This document shows, one piece after another, positions 1 to 9,980 of a stretch of DNA of 64,000 nt (the first letter of the stretch is position 1; each line of letters begins with the position of its first letter). A program made the position numbers and the translations under genes. A model generated the notes under the pieces. That model ran no database searches and had not been told where the DNA came from. It saw only the letters and a list, made by a program, of their open reading frames with translations. Source of the stretch: Chloropicon primus (taxonomy: Eukaryota; Chlorophyta; Chloropicophyceae; Chloropicales; Chloropicaceae); NCBI GenBank assembly GCA_023205875.1, contig CP060767.1, positions 434,001 through 498,000 on the forward strand, in the 5' to 3' direction.

Positions 1-19
1 TTTGCCTCGGCTAAGTGTG

Positions 20-3000
20 ATGCTGAGGCAGGCAGGGACGCCATACGGGGGGATTCATGACGCGGGGGGGCTAACGATGGCGAGGGCTGGGGACCTTCAA
101 GAGAGAAGGAGGAGCGCGCTGGCTTCCTCGACGAGTTCGACGCACCCCGCCTTCGGGGAGAGGGGGCTGGGTGGGAAAGGGAAAGGGAAAGCCAAGGCAG
201 TCTCCGGACTATGCGCCGCAAACTTGACTCAGGGTACGTCTTCATCATCAGGGTCATCGTCGCTGGCCGCAAAATTTGCAAATATTGGCGCTCACAAGGA
301 ATACCAAAGGTTCGTCAGCCGAGTCAGAGACGTGATCGACGCGGACTTCTCGCTCGAGGAGCTCCTAGCGGAAGCAGAACAAGTCTCGCAGGTCCTAGGA
401 AGTCTAAGCGACAGCGAATTACGAGACAGGGCGAACTTGCAGTCAGGACACCGGCACAGGACCCTGGAGCAAAGGTACGGAGAGTTTAGTCCCGGCAAGT
501 TTTATGATTTGTGTGAGAGCTTCTCTCATCTTCGTTCCAGGCACAGCGAGGGAAGGAGCAAGGGACATGGAGATTCGATTGCCCAGGGGGAGCAAGGTGG
601 CCAAGAACGAAAAGAATTCGGAGCAGAAATTTTGGACTTCGTTTTCCCCAGCAAGACGTATGCGTGCGTGAAGGGCGGCAAGGTACTCGCCACCTCCGTT
701 GCCTCGAAGCATGCGGTCACGAAGCCTGCAGACGAGTTCAGCGACATGACCCAGCAGCTAAAAGGCCTATTCGCAAGCTCGTCGGTGGAAGAAGGAGAAG
801 ACCGCAGGGCCAAAACAGAGCAGAAGTGGCTGAAACCGGTACAGGTGGAGAAGAAAGAGGAGGGAGGCAAGAAACAAGGGCAGGGGGGGGATAATGATCC
901 AAGCATGGATGACTGCATCGCTACCCTGCTGTGGTTCACGGACTTGTGCGCAAAGAGAGACTACCATTCGATGCTCGTCAACATCTACAGCATTGTCGTT
1001 GGAGGCAATGATGCGGCCCGTGTCGCTGCAGAGCTCTTTGAGCTGCTTGGGGACACATCCATAGAAATTATTTCGGAGCTTTCGCAACGCTTGGAGGACC
1101 TCAGGAAAAAGCTGAAAGTGGTTCTCCTGCATGCATATAGGAGAGACCAGGAGAGCAAGAAGGAACCCCGCGGGGATCACAGGCCTGGGAGCAAGTTCAG
1201 CATTGTTTCAGAGAGGGAGCAGGAGATAAAGAAATCGGCGTTGAAGGCCTCAAAAAAGAAGTCGAGCAATATTCAGTTGTCCGCCTTACTCTCGTGGCTG
1301 CAAGGGGTTGGGATTGATGGGTTGATCCAGATTGTGACAAGCAGCGAGGAAGCACGCGAGGAAGACGTGAAAGATCCTAATGAGTTCGATCTGGATGATT
1401 ACGTTGGAAAGGGGAAAGTGACCCTGAGATCGGGACTTCCTCCGAATGCTGTTCGGAAAAAATTTAAGAACCACGAAGAGGTCTTCGTTCCCGCTCAAAA
1501 GAACGACCCTGGGGCAAACGAGCCTAGGGTTCAAATCAGCGAGCTCGAAAAGTGGGCCCAGCTGGCCTTCAAAGGGTACAAGGAGCTGAACAGAATCCAG
1601 AGCAAGATTTTCCACACGGCCTACTTTTCCAATGAGAATTTGCTGGTTTGTGCGCCAACGGGTGCGGGAAAGACCAACATCGCGATGATTTCGGTGCTGC
1701 ACGAGGTCAAGAAGCACATGACGGGTGGAATGCTCGATGATTCTGACTTCAAGATCGTCTACATCGCCCCTATGAAGGCTTTGGCGGCAGAGGTGACAGC
1801 AACATTTTCAAAGCGGTTAGAACCTCTTGGAATTAATGTGAAAGAATGCACGGGAGACATTCAGCTGAGCAAGAGAGAGATGTCCAACACTCAGATGATT
1901 GTGACCACTCCAGAAAAGTGGGATGTGATCACTAGAAAGGGCGGCGACGTCAGTGCGGCAGCGGAAGTCAGGCTACTCATACTTGACGAGGTTCACTTGC
2001 TGAATGATGAGAGGGGAGCAGTCATTGAAACCCTGGTGGCAAGAACACAGAGACAGGTGGAAGTGTCTCAGAGCATGATTCGGATTGTTGGCTTGTCGGC
2101 AACGCTGCCTAGCTACAAGGACGTTGCTTCCTTCTTGGGGGTTAACGTCGAAACTGGGCTGTTCTATTTTGACCACACATACAGGCCTGTCCCATTGGAC
2201 ACCTTCTTTTTTGGTGTGAACGAGAACAACTTTGCAAAGAGGGAACACATCATGAATGAAATCGCTTTTGAGAAAGCAATTAAGTCAGTACAGGAGGGCT
2301 ACCAGGTCATGGTCTTTGTTCACTCGAGGAAAAAGACGGCTATGGGAGGAAGGGCGTTTGTTGAGCTAGCAGCGAAGAGTGGCTACCTGGACATATTTGA
2401 CGCAGATCTCAACCAGAGTCAGCAGAAAGAGCTTCAAAAGAGTAAGAACAAGGAGCTCAATGAGCTGGTTCCGAAAGCTATTGCCACCCATCATGCTGGG
2501 ATGCTCAGATCCGACAGAAATCTCGCAGAGAAGCTCTTTCGGGAGGGGAAGATTAAAGTGTTGTTCTGCACTGCAACGCTTGCTTGGGGTGTCAACCTGC
2601 CTGTGCACACTGTGATCATCAAGGGAACCCAGGTTTATGACGCAAATAAGGGTGGGTTCAATAATATAGGCATACTTGACGTGCTCCAGATCTTCGGTCG
2701 AGCTGGAAGACCCCAGTACGACAGCAGTGGAGAGGCGATGATAATCACGACAGATGACCAGCTGCACCATTACATCGGAGCAGTCACAAACCAAGTGCCA
2801 ATTGAGAGCAAGTTCGTTTCGGCAATGGTTGACAACCTGAATGCGGAGATAGTACTTGGAACTGTGACAAATATGAGGGAGGCCTGCATTTGGCTGTCAT
2901 ACACGTACTTGTTCACCAGAATGAAGAAAAATCCTTTGGCCTATGGAATCACTTGGAACGCAGTGAACCACGATCCGTCACTGAGTCTGCCTCGCAGAGA

Positions 3001-6000
3001 AATTGTGACCAATGCTGCAAGAACCTTGCACGAATGTAAGATGACGGTGTTTGATCAGAAGAGTGGCAACTTCTACATCACAGAGCTCGGCAGGATAGCT
3101 TCTTTGTACTACCTAAAGCACTCGAGTGTCTCTCTGTACAACGAAAAGCTCCACCCGCATATGTCAGAGGCCGATGTGATCGAGATGATCTCCCAAAGTG
3201 CGGAGTTCGAGAATATCAGTGTCAGAGAAGACGAGGTAGACGAGTTGAGCGACCTCATGACAGATGGGTGCCCCATCGATGTACGTGGGGGGCCAGAGAA
3301 CGCCCATGGCAAGATCAACATCTTGTTGCAGTGCTATGTATCGAGGACAAGGTTTCGTAGCTTTGCCCTGACCATGGATGCAGCCTATGTTGCCGACAAT
3401 GCTCCCAGAATATGCAGGGCTCTTTTTGAGCTCTGCTTGAAGAGAGGGTGGTGCTCCATGTCGGAATTGCTCTTGAACATCTGCAAGGCTCTGGAGCACC
3501 GGTGCTGGTCCTACGAACACTCGTTGAGGCAATTTTCAGAAATTCTGAAACCTGAGATCTTGTACAAGCTAGAGAAGAAGAATTTGACAGTCGGCAGGCT
3601 TAGGGATATGTCTCCGCAAGAAATCGGGTCCTTCCTCAGGCATTCATCAGCAGGCCACGTAGTCAAAAAGGCGATTGAAATGATACCACAGCTCGAGCTT
3701 GGGGTCAAACTACACCCCATTACACGATCTGTTCTCCAAATTAGTCTGACAATCGTCCCGCTCTTTCGCTGGGACAGCAGGCTACACCATGGGACGTTGA
3801 AGTGGTGGGTTTGGGTGGAGGACCAGAGCAACGAACATATTTATCATAGTGAGGTGTGGATGATGACAAGGAAAATCTGCGAGGAAGGCTCTCACACGGT
3901 GTCGTTTACGATTCCTATTTTTGAGCCGCTCCCTCCGCAATACTATATTCGTGTGATATCAGACGAATGGATTGGCTCGGAGGCCTTCCTGGAAATGTCT
4001 TTCAGGAATTTAATCCTTCCCGAGAGGCACCCAGCGCATACCCAGCTTCTTGATCTCGATCCTCTGCCGCTTGGAGCCCTGCAGAAGCCGTCGTACGAAA
4101 GCCTGTACGAAACCAAATTCACTCACTTCAACCCAATACAAACCCAAGTTTTCCACACGCTTTACCACACGGACAAGAACGTCCTCTTGGGAGCGCCCAC
4201 TGGAAGTGGAAAGACGATCTGCTCTGAGCTTGCTATATTCAGGGCATTCAATGAGCACCCGGGGAAAAAAATCGTTTACATTGCCCCTCTGAAAGCCCTG
4301 GTAAAGGAGAGGGTGAAGGATTGGAGAAATGGATTGTGTAAGAAACTGGGCAAGAAGCTCGTGGAGCTGACTGGCGACTTCACGCCAGATTTGCAATCCT
4401 TGCTTGCAACTGATTTGATTGTTTCAACGCCCGAGAAGTGGGATGGAGTTTCGAGATCGTGGAGCAGCCGCGCTTACGTGAAGAGTGTCTGCTTGGTTGT
4501 GTTTGATGAGATCCATCTCCTTGGAGGGGACAGAGGCCCCATCATCGAAGTCATTGTCAGTAGAATGAGGTACATCGCTCAAGAGACTTTGCAGACGGTA
4601 AGACTGGTTGGACTTTCCACCGCTTTGGCAAACGCGAGGGACCTTGCAGACTGGATGGGAATTCCAAAAGATAACCAAGGCCATGGTGAGGGGCTGTTCA
4701 ACTTCCGCCCCTCAGTGAGGCCTGTTCCACTTGAGTGTCACATCCAAGGCTATTCGAGCAAGTTCTATTGCCCGAGAATGGCAACGATGAACAAGCCGGC
4801 GTACGCTGCCATCCAAACGCATTCCCTTGGCAAGCCTGTCCTTGTCTTTGTCTCTTCGAGGAGGCAGACAAGGATTACGGCGAATGACATCATTACCCAC
4901 GCAGTTGCGGACGAGAAGCCCAAGCAGATGCTGAATATGCAGGATTTTGAATTGGAGGATGTCTTAGAGGATATCCACGACAGCGCGTTACGACACACGC
5001 TGCAGTTCGGAATCGGGCTGCACCACGCTGGCTTGTCTCAGAGAGACAGGGAAATCGTTGAAGAGCTTTATGTCACCTGCAAAATTCAGGTGTTAGTCTG
5101 CACATCAACTCTAGCGTGGGGAATGAACTTCCCCACCCATCTTGTGATCATCAAGGGAACAGAGTATTTTGATGCAAAGGAGAAGAGATATGTGGACTTC
5201 CCTATCACGGACGTTCTCCAAATGATGGGAAGAGCGGGAAGGCCGCAGTTCGACAAGAGCGGAGTCGCTGTGATTATGGTTCATGAGCCCAAGAAATCCT
5301 TCTACAAGAAGTTTTTGTATGAGCCCTTCCCCGTCGAGTCCTCCCTCGCGGATGTTCTCCAAGATCATGTCAATGCGGAGATTGCCTCGGGAACTGTCTC
5401 GAACAAGCAGGATGTGATGGAGTACTTGACGTGGACTTATTTTTTCAGGCGGATCATGCAAAACCCTACTTACTATGGATTGGAAAGCATGGAGGAAGAG
5501 GACGTGACAGAATTCTTGTCTGACCTCATAGAAGATACCCTGGAGGATCTCGAGGACTCTGGATGCATTTCAATCTTAAACTGCGGAAATGAGACAGAAA
5601 TTGAGTCCCTTCTCTTGGGCAAGGTTTCTTCCTTTTACTACTTGAGCTACAAAACAGCAGCTCTATTTGGTGAGAAGATTCACGAGAAGATGTCTCTGCA
5701 GGAAACCTTTGAGGTTCTGTGTGCTGCTTGCGAGTACGACGAGATGCCAGTTCGGCACAATGAAGACCTCCTCAATGCTGAGCTAGCTGAACAGGTCATG
5801 GGAGCGGGAGGCTGGGAAGTCAACGTTGAAGATTCGGATGACCCCCATTTCAAGGTGAATGTGATGTTTCAGGCCTATTTCAGCAGGCTGCCTCTTCCTG
5901 TGAGTGATTACGCTTTGGATACAAAGAGTGCACTCGACCAAAGCATTAGAATCATACAGGCAATGATCGACGTAGCGACTGAAAAAGGATGGCTCACGCC

Positions 6001-6547
6001 AGTCCTAAACTGCATCTTGCTCCTTCAGATGCTCAGCCAGGGGGCATGGTACACCCAACCAGCGACAATGACGTTGCCCTTTGTCAGCAACAAGATGGCA
6101 AAGAAGTTGCCCACGTTGCCAAAGCTTGTGTGGTACTCCCGGGATTTCAAGAGGGCCCTTGGAACCATCAGAAAGTGTGGGCTCCCTGAGAAAAGGGCCG
6201 CTGCGGTGACAAAAATATGCTCCTCCCTGCCCTTGCTGGACGTGAAAATAAGTAAGAAAGATGGGAAATCAGGTTCCTTGGCCGTGGAGCTTTGCAAGGA
6301 CAACTTCAAGAAGGGCAGCAATGCATATGCACCACGATTTCCAAAAGTGAAGCAGGAAGGCTGGTATGTGGTTTTGGCGGCAGAAGAGACAAACAAGATA
6401 CACGAGCTAAAAAGAGTGTCCTTCCACAACAGAGGGCGGGTGATGGTCAATCTCAACAATTCTTCAGTCGATGGTACCGCCGGGAAAACGAAGCTACTGG
6501 TATGCTCTGACACATATCTTGGCTTAGATCAGGAGTTAAGTATTTAG
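20..6547 (+). CDS. ASCC3: ASCC3/Slh1-type tandem-cassette RNA helicase
   Basis: The protein is a Ski2-like superfamily 2 helicase with two DExH-Sec63 cassettes. ASCC3/Slh1 is the motor of the ASC-1 complex, which splits collided ribosomes; in animals it also unwinds alkylated DNA for repair. Counting residues from position 2, the frame shows Walker A APTGAGKT at about 551, DEVH at about 662, a second Walker A APTGSGKT at about 1398 and DEIH at about 1502. The first-cassette wording (PMKALAAE, RRLEPLGI-like, VTTPEKWDV) matches ASCC3 rather than the spliceosomal paralogue Brr2. Its ~2,175 residues fit the usual ~2,200. The frame is open to the window edge; in-frame ATGs lie at 20 and 77, so the true start is uncertain and could be upstream. 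No introns are needed. The stop lies 47 bp from the VPS36 stop. Confidence 0.93.
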   Translation: MLRQAGTPYGGIHDAGGLTMARAGDLQERRRSALASSTSSTHPAFGERGLGGKGKGKAKAVSGLCAANLTQGTSSSSGSSSLAAKFANIGAHKEYQRFVSRVRDVIDADFSLEELLAEAEQVSQVLGSLSDSELRDRANLQSGHRHRTLEQRYGEFSPGKFYDLCESFSHLRSRHSEGRSKGHGDSIAQGEQGGQERKEFGAEILDFVFPSKTYACVKGGKVLATSVASKHAVTKPADEFSDMTQQLKGLFASSSVEEGEDRRAKTEQKWLKPVQVEKKEEGGKKQGQGGDNDPSMDDCIATLLWFTDLCAKRDYHSMLVNIYSIVVGGNDAARVAAELFELLGDTSIEIISELSQRLEDLRKKLKVVLLHAYRRDQESKKEPRGDHRPGSKFSIVSEREQEIKKSALKASKKKSSNIQLSALLSWLQGVGIDGLIQIVTSSEEAREEDVKDPNEFDLDDYVGKGKVTLRSGLPPNAVRKKFKNHEEVFVPAQKNDPGANEPRVQISELEKWAQLAFKGYKELNRIQSKIFHTAYFSNENLLVCAPTGAGKTNIAMISVLHEVKKHMTGGMLDDSDFKIVYIAPMKALAAEVTATFSKRLEPLGINVKECTGDIQLSKREMSNTQMIVTTPEKWDVITRKGGDVSAAAEVRLLILDEVHLLNDERGAVIETLVARTQRQVEVSQSMIRIVGLSATLPSYKDVASFLGVNVETGLFYFDHTYRPVPLDTFFFGVNENNFAKREHIMNEIAFEKAIKSVQEGYQVMVFVHSRKKTAMGGRAFVELAAKSGYLDIFDADLNQSQQKELQKSKNKELNELVPKAIATHHAGMLRSDRNLAEKLFREGKIKVLFCTATLAWGVNLPVHTVIIKGTQVYDANKGGFNNIGILDVLQIFGRAGRPQYDSSGEAMIITTDDQLHHYIGAVTNQVPIESKFVSAMVDNLNAEIVLGTVTNMREACIWLSYTYLFTRMKKNPLAYGITWNAVNHDPSLSLPRREIVTNAARTLHECKMTVFDQKSGNFYITELGRIASLYYLKHSSVSLYNEKLHPHMSEADVIEMISQSAEFENISVREDEVDELSDLMTDGCPIDVRGGPENAHGKINILLQCYVSRTRFRSFALTMDAAYVADNAPRICRALFELCLKRGWCSMSELLLNICKALEHRCWSYEHSLRQFSEILKPEILYKLEKKNLTVGRLRDMSPQEIGSFLRHSSAGHVVKKAIEMIPQLELGVKLHPITRSVLQISLTIVPLFRWDSRLHHGTLKWWVWVEDQSNEHIYHSEVWMMTRKICEEGSHTVSFTIPIFEPLPPQYYIRVISDEWIGSEAFLEMSFRNLILPERHPAHTQLLDLDPLPLGALQKPSYESLYETKFTHFNPIQTQVFHTLYHTDKNVLLGAPTGSGKTICSELAIFRAFNEHPGKKIVYIAPLKALVKERVKDWRNGLCKKLGKKLVELTGDFTPDLQSLLATDLIVSTPEKWDGVSRSWSSRAYVKSVCLVVFDEIHLLGGDRGPIIEVIVSRMRYIAQETLQTVRLVGLSTALANARDLADWMGIPKDNQGHGEGLFNFRPSVRPVPLECHIQGYSSKFYCPRMATMNKPAYAAIQTHSLGKPVLVFVSSRRQTRITANDIITHAVADEKPKQMLNMQDFELEDVLEDIHDSALRHTLQFGIGLHHAGLSQRDREIVEELYVTCKIQVLVCTSTLAWGMNFPTHLVIIKGTEYFDAKEKRYVDFPITDVLQMMGRAGRPQFDKSGVAVIMVHEPKKSFYKKFLYEPFPVESSLADVLQDHVNAEIASGTVSNKQDVMEYLTWTYFFRRIMQNPTYYGLESMEEEDVTEFLSDLIEDTLEDLEDSGCISILNCGNETEIESLLLGKVSSFYYLSYKTAALFGEKIHEKMSLQETFEVLCAACEYDEMPVRHNEDLLNAELAEQVMGAGGWEVNVEDSDDPHFKVNVMFQAYFSRLPLPVSDYALDTKSALDQSIRIIQAMIDVATEKGWLTPVLNCILLLQMLSQGAWYTQPATMTLPFVSNKMAKKLPTLPKLVWYSRDFKRALGTIRKCGLPEKRAAAVTKICSSLPLLDVKISKKDGKSGSLAVELCKDNFKKGSNAYAPRFPKVKQEGWYVVLAAEETNKIHELKRVSFHNRGRVMVNLNNSSVDGTAGKTKLLVCSDTYLGLDQELSI

Positions 6548-6594
6548 TTCAATCATTTAAGCTAGACTTCTGGTCCGCTACGTCTTTCATATTT

Positions 6595-7899
6595 TCAAAG
6601 TTGTACCTCTTTGAAGAAATTGTCATAAAACCTGAGTCCATCTGGCCCATCGTCCCTGCACAGCATCTGGTTGCCCTCTGCCATGAAGAGATATTCCCTG
6701 GCCAAGATGAAAGGGATGTCTAAGCCAGCCGCCACATCATCAGGACCTATGCCAACAATATTCCCGCCAGGGCCCCTTGTCATGCCCTGCAACTTTTCGT
6801 ACAAAGCCTCGTCCGAGTGCTCTGAACTCTGAATGGCAAGAGTACCGCTTTCGAACTCCCGAAGATGCATGTTGATGCCCATCCTTGGAAAAAGGTTTGC
6901 AGCCTCGATCAAATCCTCTGGAGACACGAGCTCAATCCCCCGTGCTCTATTAAATATACAGTAAACATCGACAAGGGCTATCGCGCCATGAGATTTTTTC
7001 AGGGGTGCCGTAAGGAAGTCGGCAAGCTGCTGCGCCAGCTGCTGATGGAACATGCTACCAGCCGTGGATTTTGTTACTGGACTGGTGATTCCCAAGGAAA
7101 GGAGAAACTTTTCTATCCCTTTGTCCTCCTTGTCCGTATCATCTGCTTTCCGTGTGTTCTCTTGCAAAGCCTCCTTCAGCTTGCTTGAGAGGCCGACCAT
7201 CTCCCTGGCTTTATCCATGAGGGCAGATAAATCTTTGAATGCCACGTCGATACTTTTGTCTGCCTTCAAGTTGTCTTCTCTTTGCTTTCTCATGATTCCG
7301 CCGATCCCTGCAGCGCTGGCGCCTACCTGTGTGGTTGGGCCACCCCCTCTGCCCCTCACGCTCTCGTAGCTCTCGCCAACTGTCATCTCCTTCGTCATTT
7401 GTTCTTTCCTCCACTCTTCTCGCGCCAAAGCAAGTTTCAGATTCTTTTCAAAAGTATCATAGGAACCCGAGGCACCCCGGAACGCAAGCGAAAGAGTGTC
7501 CAGCTCCAAAAGAGCCTTTCCAGAACTTGCTGCCTTCGCTTCGGCAGCGCTTGCAACCTTTCCGGAATCAGACCTCCATACCTTGAGAAAGAACCTTGGA
7601 GTTTTCTTGAAGAAAGAGTTGACCCCCTTATAGTCCTTGAGTGCCGAAAGCGGCAGGCTGGAGTTCCTGGAGACCTCACCGCCTTCGCCGCCGCTTCCAG
7701 TCCCGCCCTCCGGCTTCAACCAGAGCAGTCTGTGCGATGTTACAGCAATGCTTCCATCCTTCCACTTCTCCTCCTTTCCTCCACTGTCACCAAACTCCAG
7801 GTCAGTCCGCTGTATCCAGCAAAGTTCTATCTCACTCTTCAGCAACCGAGGCCTGTTTGAGGTGCTCAGAACGAGCTCCTCGAGTACTAAGTTCGACAT
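6595..7899 (-). CDS. VPS36: VPS36, ESCRT-II subunit
   Basis: VPS36 is the ESCRT-II subunit that binds PtdIns3P and ubiquitin on endosomes through its N-terminal GLUE domain, and joins VPS22 and VPS25 through its EAP30 winged helices. I start at 7899 because the residues from there (MSNLVLEELVL) open directly into a GLUE/PH-like fold with the motif SHRLLWL. The frame continues upstream to 8025, but that stretch is arginine-rich and not domain-like. The middle is a coiled region containing a KDLSALMDKA-like segment typical of VPS36. The C-terminal ~200 residues are EAP30 (ITSPVTK near the start, GIPF-like DIPFILAREYLFMAE near the end). The predicted length is 434 residues against about 390 in animals, the extra sitting in the glycine/serine-rich GLUE insert. 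No introns are seen. Confidence 0.88.
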   Translation of the reverse strand: MSNLVLEELVLSTSNRPRLLKSEIELCWIQRTDLEFGDSGGKEEKWKDGSIAVTSHRLLWLKPEGGTGSGGEGGEVSRNSSLPLSALKDYKGVNSFFKKTPRFFLKVWRSDSGKVASAAEAKAASSGKALLELDTLSLAFRGASGSYDTFEKNLKLALAREEWRKEQMTKEMTVGESYESVRGRGGGPTTQVGASAAGIGGIMRKQREDNLKADKSIDVAFKDLSALMDKAREMVGLSSKLKEALQENTRKADDTDKEDKGIEKFLLSLGITSPVTKSTAGSMFHQQLAQQLADFLTAPLKKSHGAIALVDVYCIFNRARGIELVSPEDLIEAANLFPRMGINMHLREFESGTLAIQSSEHSDEALYEKLQGMTRGPGGNIVGIGPDDVAAGLDIPFILAREYLFMAEGNQMLCRDDGPDGLRFYDNFFKEVQL

Positions 7900-8497
7900 G
7901 GGATGCGAAACCACGCAACGAGGAAGAAAGACGATGGGCACCAAATGAAACCAAGTACCCTCACGAGGAACGAAAACAGACCTCGCTCGAGCTGGAGAAT
8001 GAAGAACGGAGAACACTTTCCACAAACCACTCTCCCACTCTCCCTTCCTTCTCTCGCTCGCTCGCTCGCACGTTTCTCCTCAAGGGATGCACTGCTTCTA
8101 TCCTGTCGGCACCTCAACCAGGTCTGCTCTTCGATCGTTGAGCGTTGTATTCATCCAAAGTATTGCCTTGAACTCCTCTTCTGCCTTGATGACTCACCGC
8201 TGACTCATCGATGACTTATCTAGCTGCCAGAGGAAGACAAGGAGTTCGCGTTTTAGTATCTAAAAAACTCTCCCGTGTTTCATTCTTTTCAAGTAAACAG
8301 TCAAACGAAAGATCTAGCAATAAGGAATTTATGAGTTCCCCTTTCACGCGCTCTTCGTTTCCTTGATGACCCCTATCTTCCTCGCTACCTCCCTGTTCCC
8401 TCGACAGAGACGACCCAACCCCACGAACCCCTTGATCTCTTGCTTCGGAGGATTTCAGCAACGCACGTCATAAACCAAATCAAAAACCGACAGAAAA
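7900..8497. other. Intergenic region without a recognised gene
   Basis: This is the 5' region of VPS36, lying between it and the repeat array. It holds CTCGCTCG-type simple repeats near 8050-8075 and no reading frame with protein-like composition. The promoter of VPS36 must lie here, but I cannot point to an element. Confidence 0.4.
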
Positions 8498-8876
8498 GTC
8501 GACTTTGCAGTCTGTCGTTGCGTCCATCCATGAAATGAGACACGCACCATCATTATAATATAATATGACAAAAATCCAAAGTCTCTCTCTTTGTCCCCAG
8601 CATCCTGCGCCACGCCCGTCGCTCGTTGGGGATTCCCTCTGACCGCGTCGACCAGCCAATCATGTCGACCCAGACGAACAGTCCATATTTCTTGGCTCGG
8701 GCTTCCTCACATCTCTTGCCTGTGCCACGAGATGCGATGCGAAGAAGAGATCAGGGTTCGCTTGGGTGACTGGGGATTGAGACGAGTGTTGAAGAAGAGG
8801 AAGAAGAAGCCATCAAGTGGTGGTGGTTTGACTTTATATTATAAATGGCACGAAAGCTGATCACGAAAGAATGAGC

Positions 8877-9506
8877 TTACTGCATGGCCTCAGCGGCGGC
8901 CTCCTTGACCTCCTCGGCGGCGGTTCCCCAGCCGATGGCGGACATCAACTGCCCAAGAGCCCACTTGGCCCAGCCCCATCCCTTCTTGGCGGCGTTGATG
9001 AGAGACTTGATCCACTTCTTGTTCAAGTTTCTGGACTCAACCTCCTCGACGGCCTCAAGTCCCAAGATGGCGGCGAAGGTCTCGTCGGTGACGGTCAACT
9101 CAACATCACCAGACTCGACGGAGACGATGGCACCGTCACCCATGATGGTGGTGGTTCTTCCCTCGGTAACGACGGCGTTGACACCCATGACAGCGGTCTT
9201 GTCGCCCAAGTTCAAGGAGACGTCCTTGCAGAGGAAGGATCCAGAGCAAGAGGCCAAGTTAGAGGTTGGGCTGACGGTGGTGGTCAAGACAGCCTGTCCG
9301 TTCTTGGTGGAGAGGGTTCCGTTGGAAACCTTAACCTCCTTGGAGACCTCGTTGGCGAGGATGGTGACTCCGAAGACGGCGGCCAAGCAGGCAACGGTCA
9401 AGACGGAACCGACGACGACGGCGGCCTTCATGCTCTTGACAGAGCCCTCGACGTTGGACAACTGTCCCTTGAGGCTGGACATGGTGGATCTTCTCTCGGA
9501 CTCCAT
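8877..9506 (-). CDS. Single-pass membrane protein, family A copy 1 (cationic tail)
   Basis: The 209-residue product belongs to no family I recognise. Residues 1-27 are a basic/polar cytosolic head (MESERRSTMSSLKG), about 28-51 a strong hydrophobic helix (AAVVVGSVLTVACLAAVF), and about 60-150 a threonine/valine-rich, probably beta-stranded domain with the N-glycosylation sequon NGT. The conserved motif EVESRNL follows. The last ~48 residues open with KKWIK and continue as a Trp- and Lys-rich amphipathic stretch (GWGWAKWALG) before an Ala/Glu-rich end. Absence of a signal peptide and the basic head suggest a type II protein with the tail luminal or outside. Lysine is nearly always AAG and codons mostly end in C, unlike neighbouring genes, which suggests strong expression. 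It is divergent from the copy-1 B gene. Confidence 0.85.
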   Translation of the reverse strand: MESERRSTMSSLKGQLSNVEGSVKSMKAAVVVGSVLTVACLAAVFGVTILANEVSKEVKVSNGTLSTKNGQAVLTTTVSPTSNLASCSGSFLCKDVSLNLGDKTAVMGVNAVVTEGRTTTIMGDGAIVSVESGDVELTVTDETFAAILGLEAVEEVESRNLNKKWIKSLINAAKKGWGWAKWALGQLMSAIGWGTAAEEVKEAAAEAMQ

Positions 9507-9980
9507 TATGATGTTTTGGGTAGGTTTGTTAAGTATTTGTTATTTCGTGTTTGTACGAGAACGTGTTCGTAAAAGTGAGACGATTGCAGGAGCAGGCCCG
9601 GTATATATATGTATCTGGACTGCGAGGGCCGGGGTCCTTTTTATTTCTGGGCAGTTTGATGTGATTTATGATGTTCATTTTTAAGGGGGTAATCGGTAGG
9701 TTGATGGAATATCTTGTTCATTTTTTTCTTTTTGTACGGAAACTGTACTACATTCGGTCGTGGATTTTGCGAGAAAAGGATGACATTTTGCGTCGTTTCG
9801 AGTTATACAATATCATCAGACTACCGATCCAGAAAATATTGAAATACCTCACATCAAACTGCCCAGAAGAATGAAAAGGAGCGTTTTCCAGGGATATATA
9901 CCGGGTCTGCTCCTGCAATCGTCTCACTTTACGAACACGTTCTCGTACAAACACGAAATAACAAATACTTAACAATCATA
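9507..9980. promoter_or_regulatory. Palindromic bidirectional promoter, unit 1
   Basis: The 474 bp between the two start codons form an imperfect inverted repeat. Next to both starts lie AAATAACAAATACTTAACAA-type leaders and CGAGAACGTGTTCGTA, then GTGAGACGATTGCAGGAGCA and a TATA-box-like GGTATATATA about 100 bp from the A start and about 80 bp from the B start. Farther in, both arms carry CTGGGCAGTTTGATGTGA-like sequence. The middle ~200 bp is AT-rich and not repeated. The symmetry predicts equal, strong transcription both ways. Confidence 0.75.
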
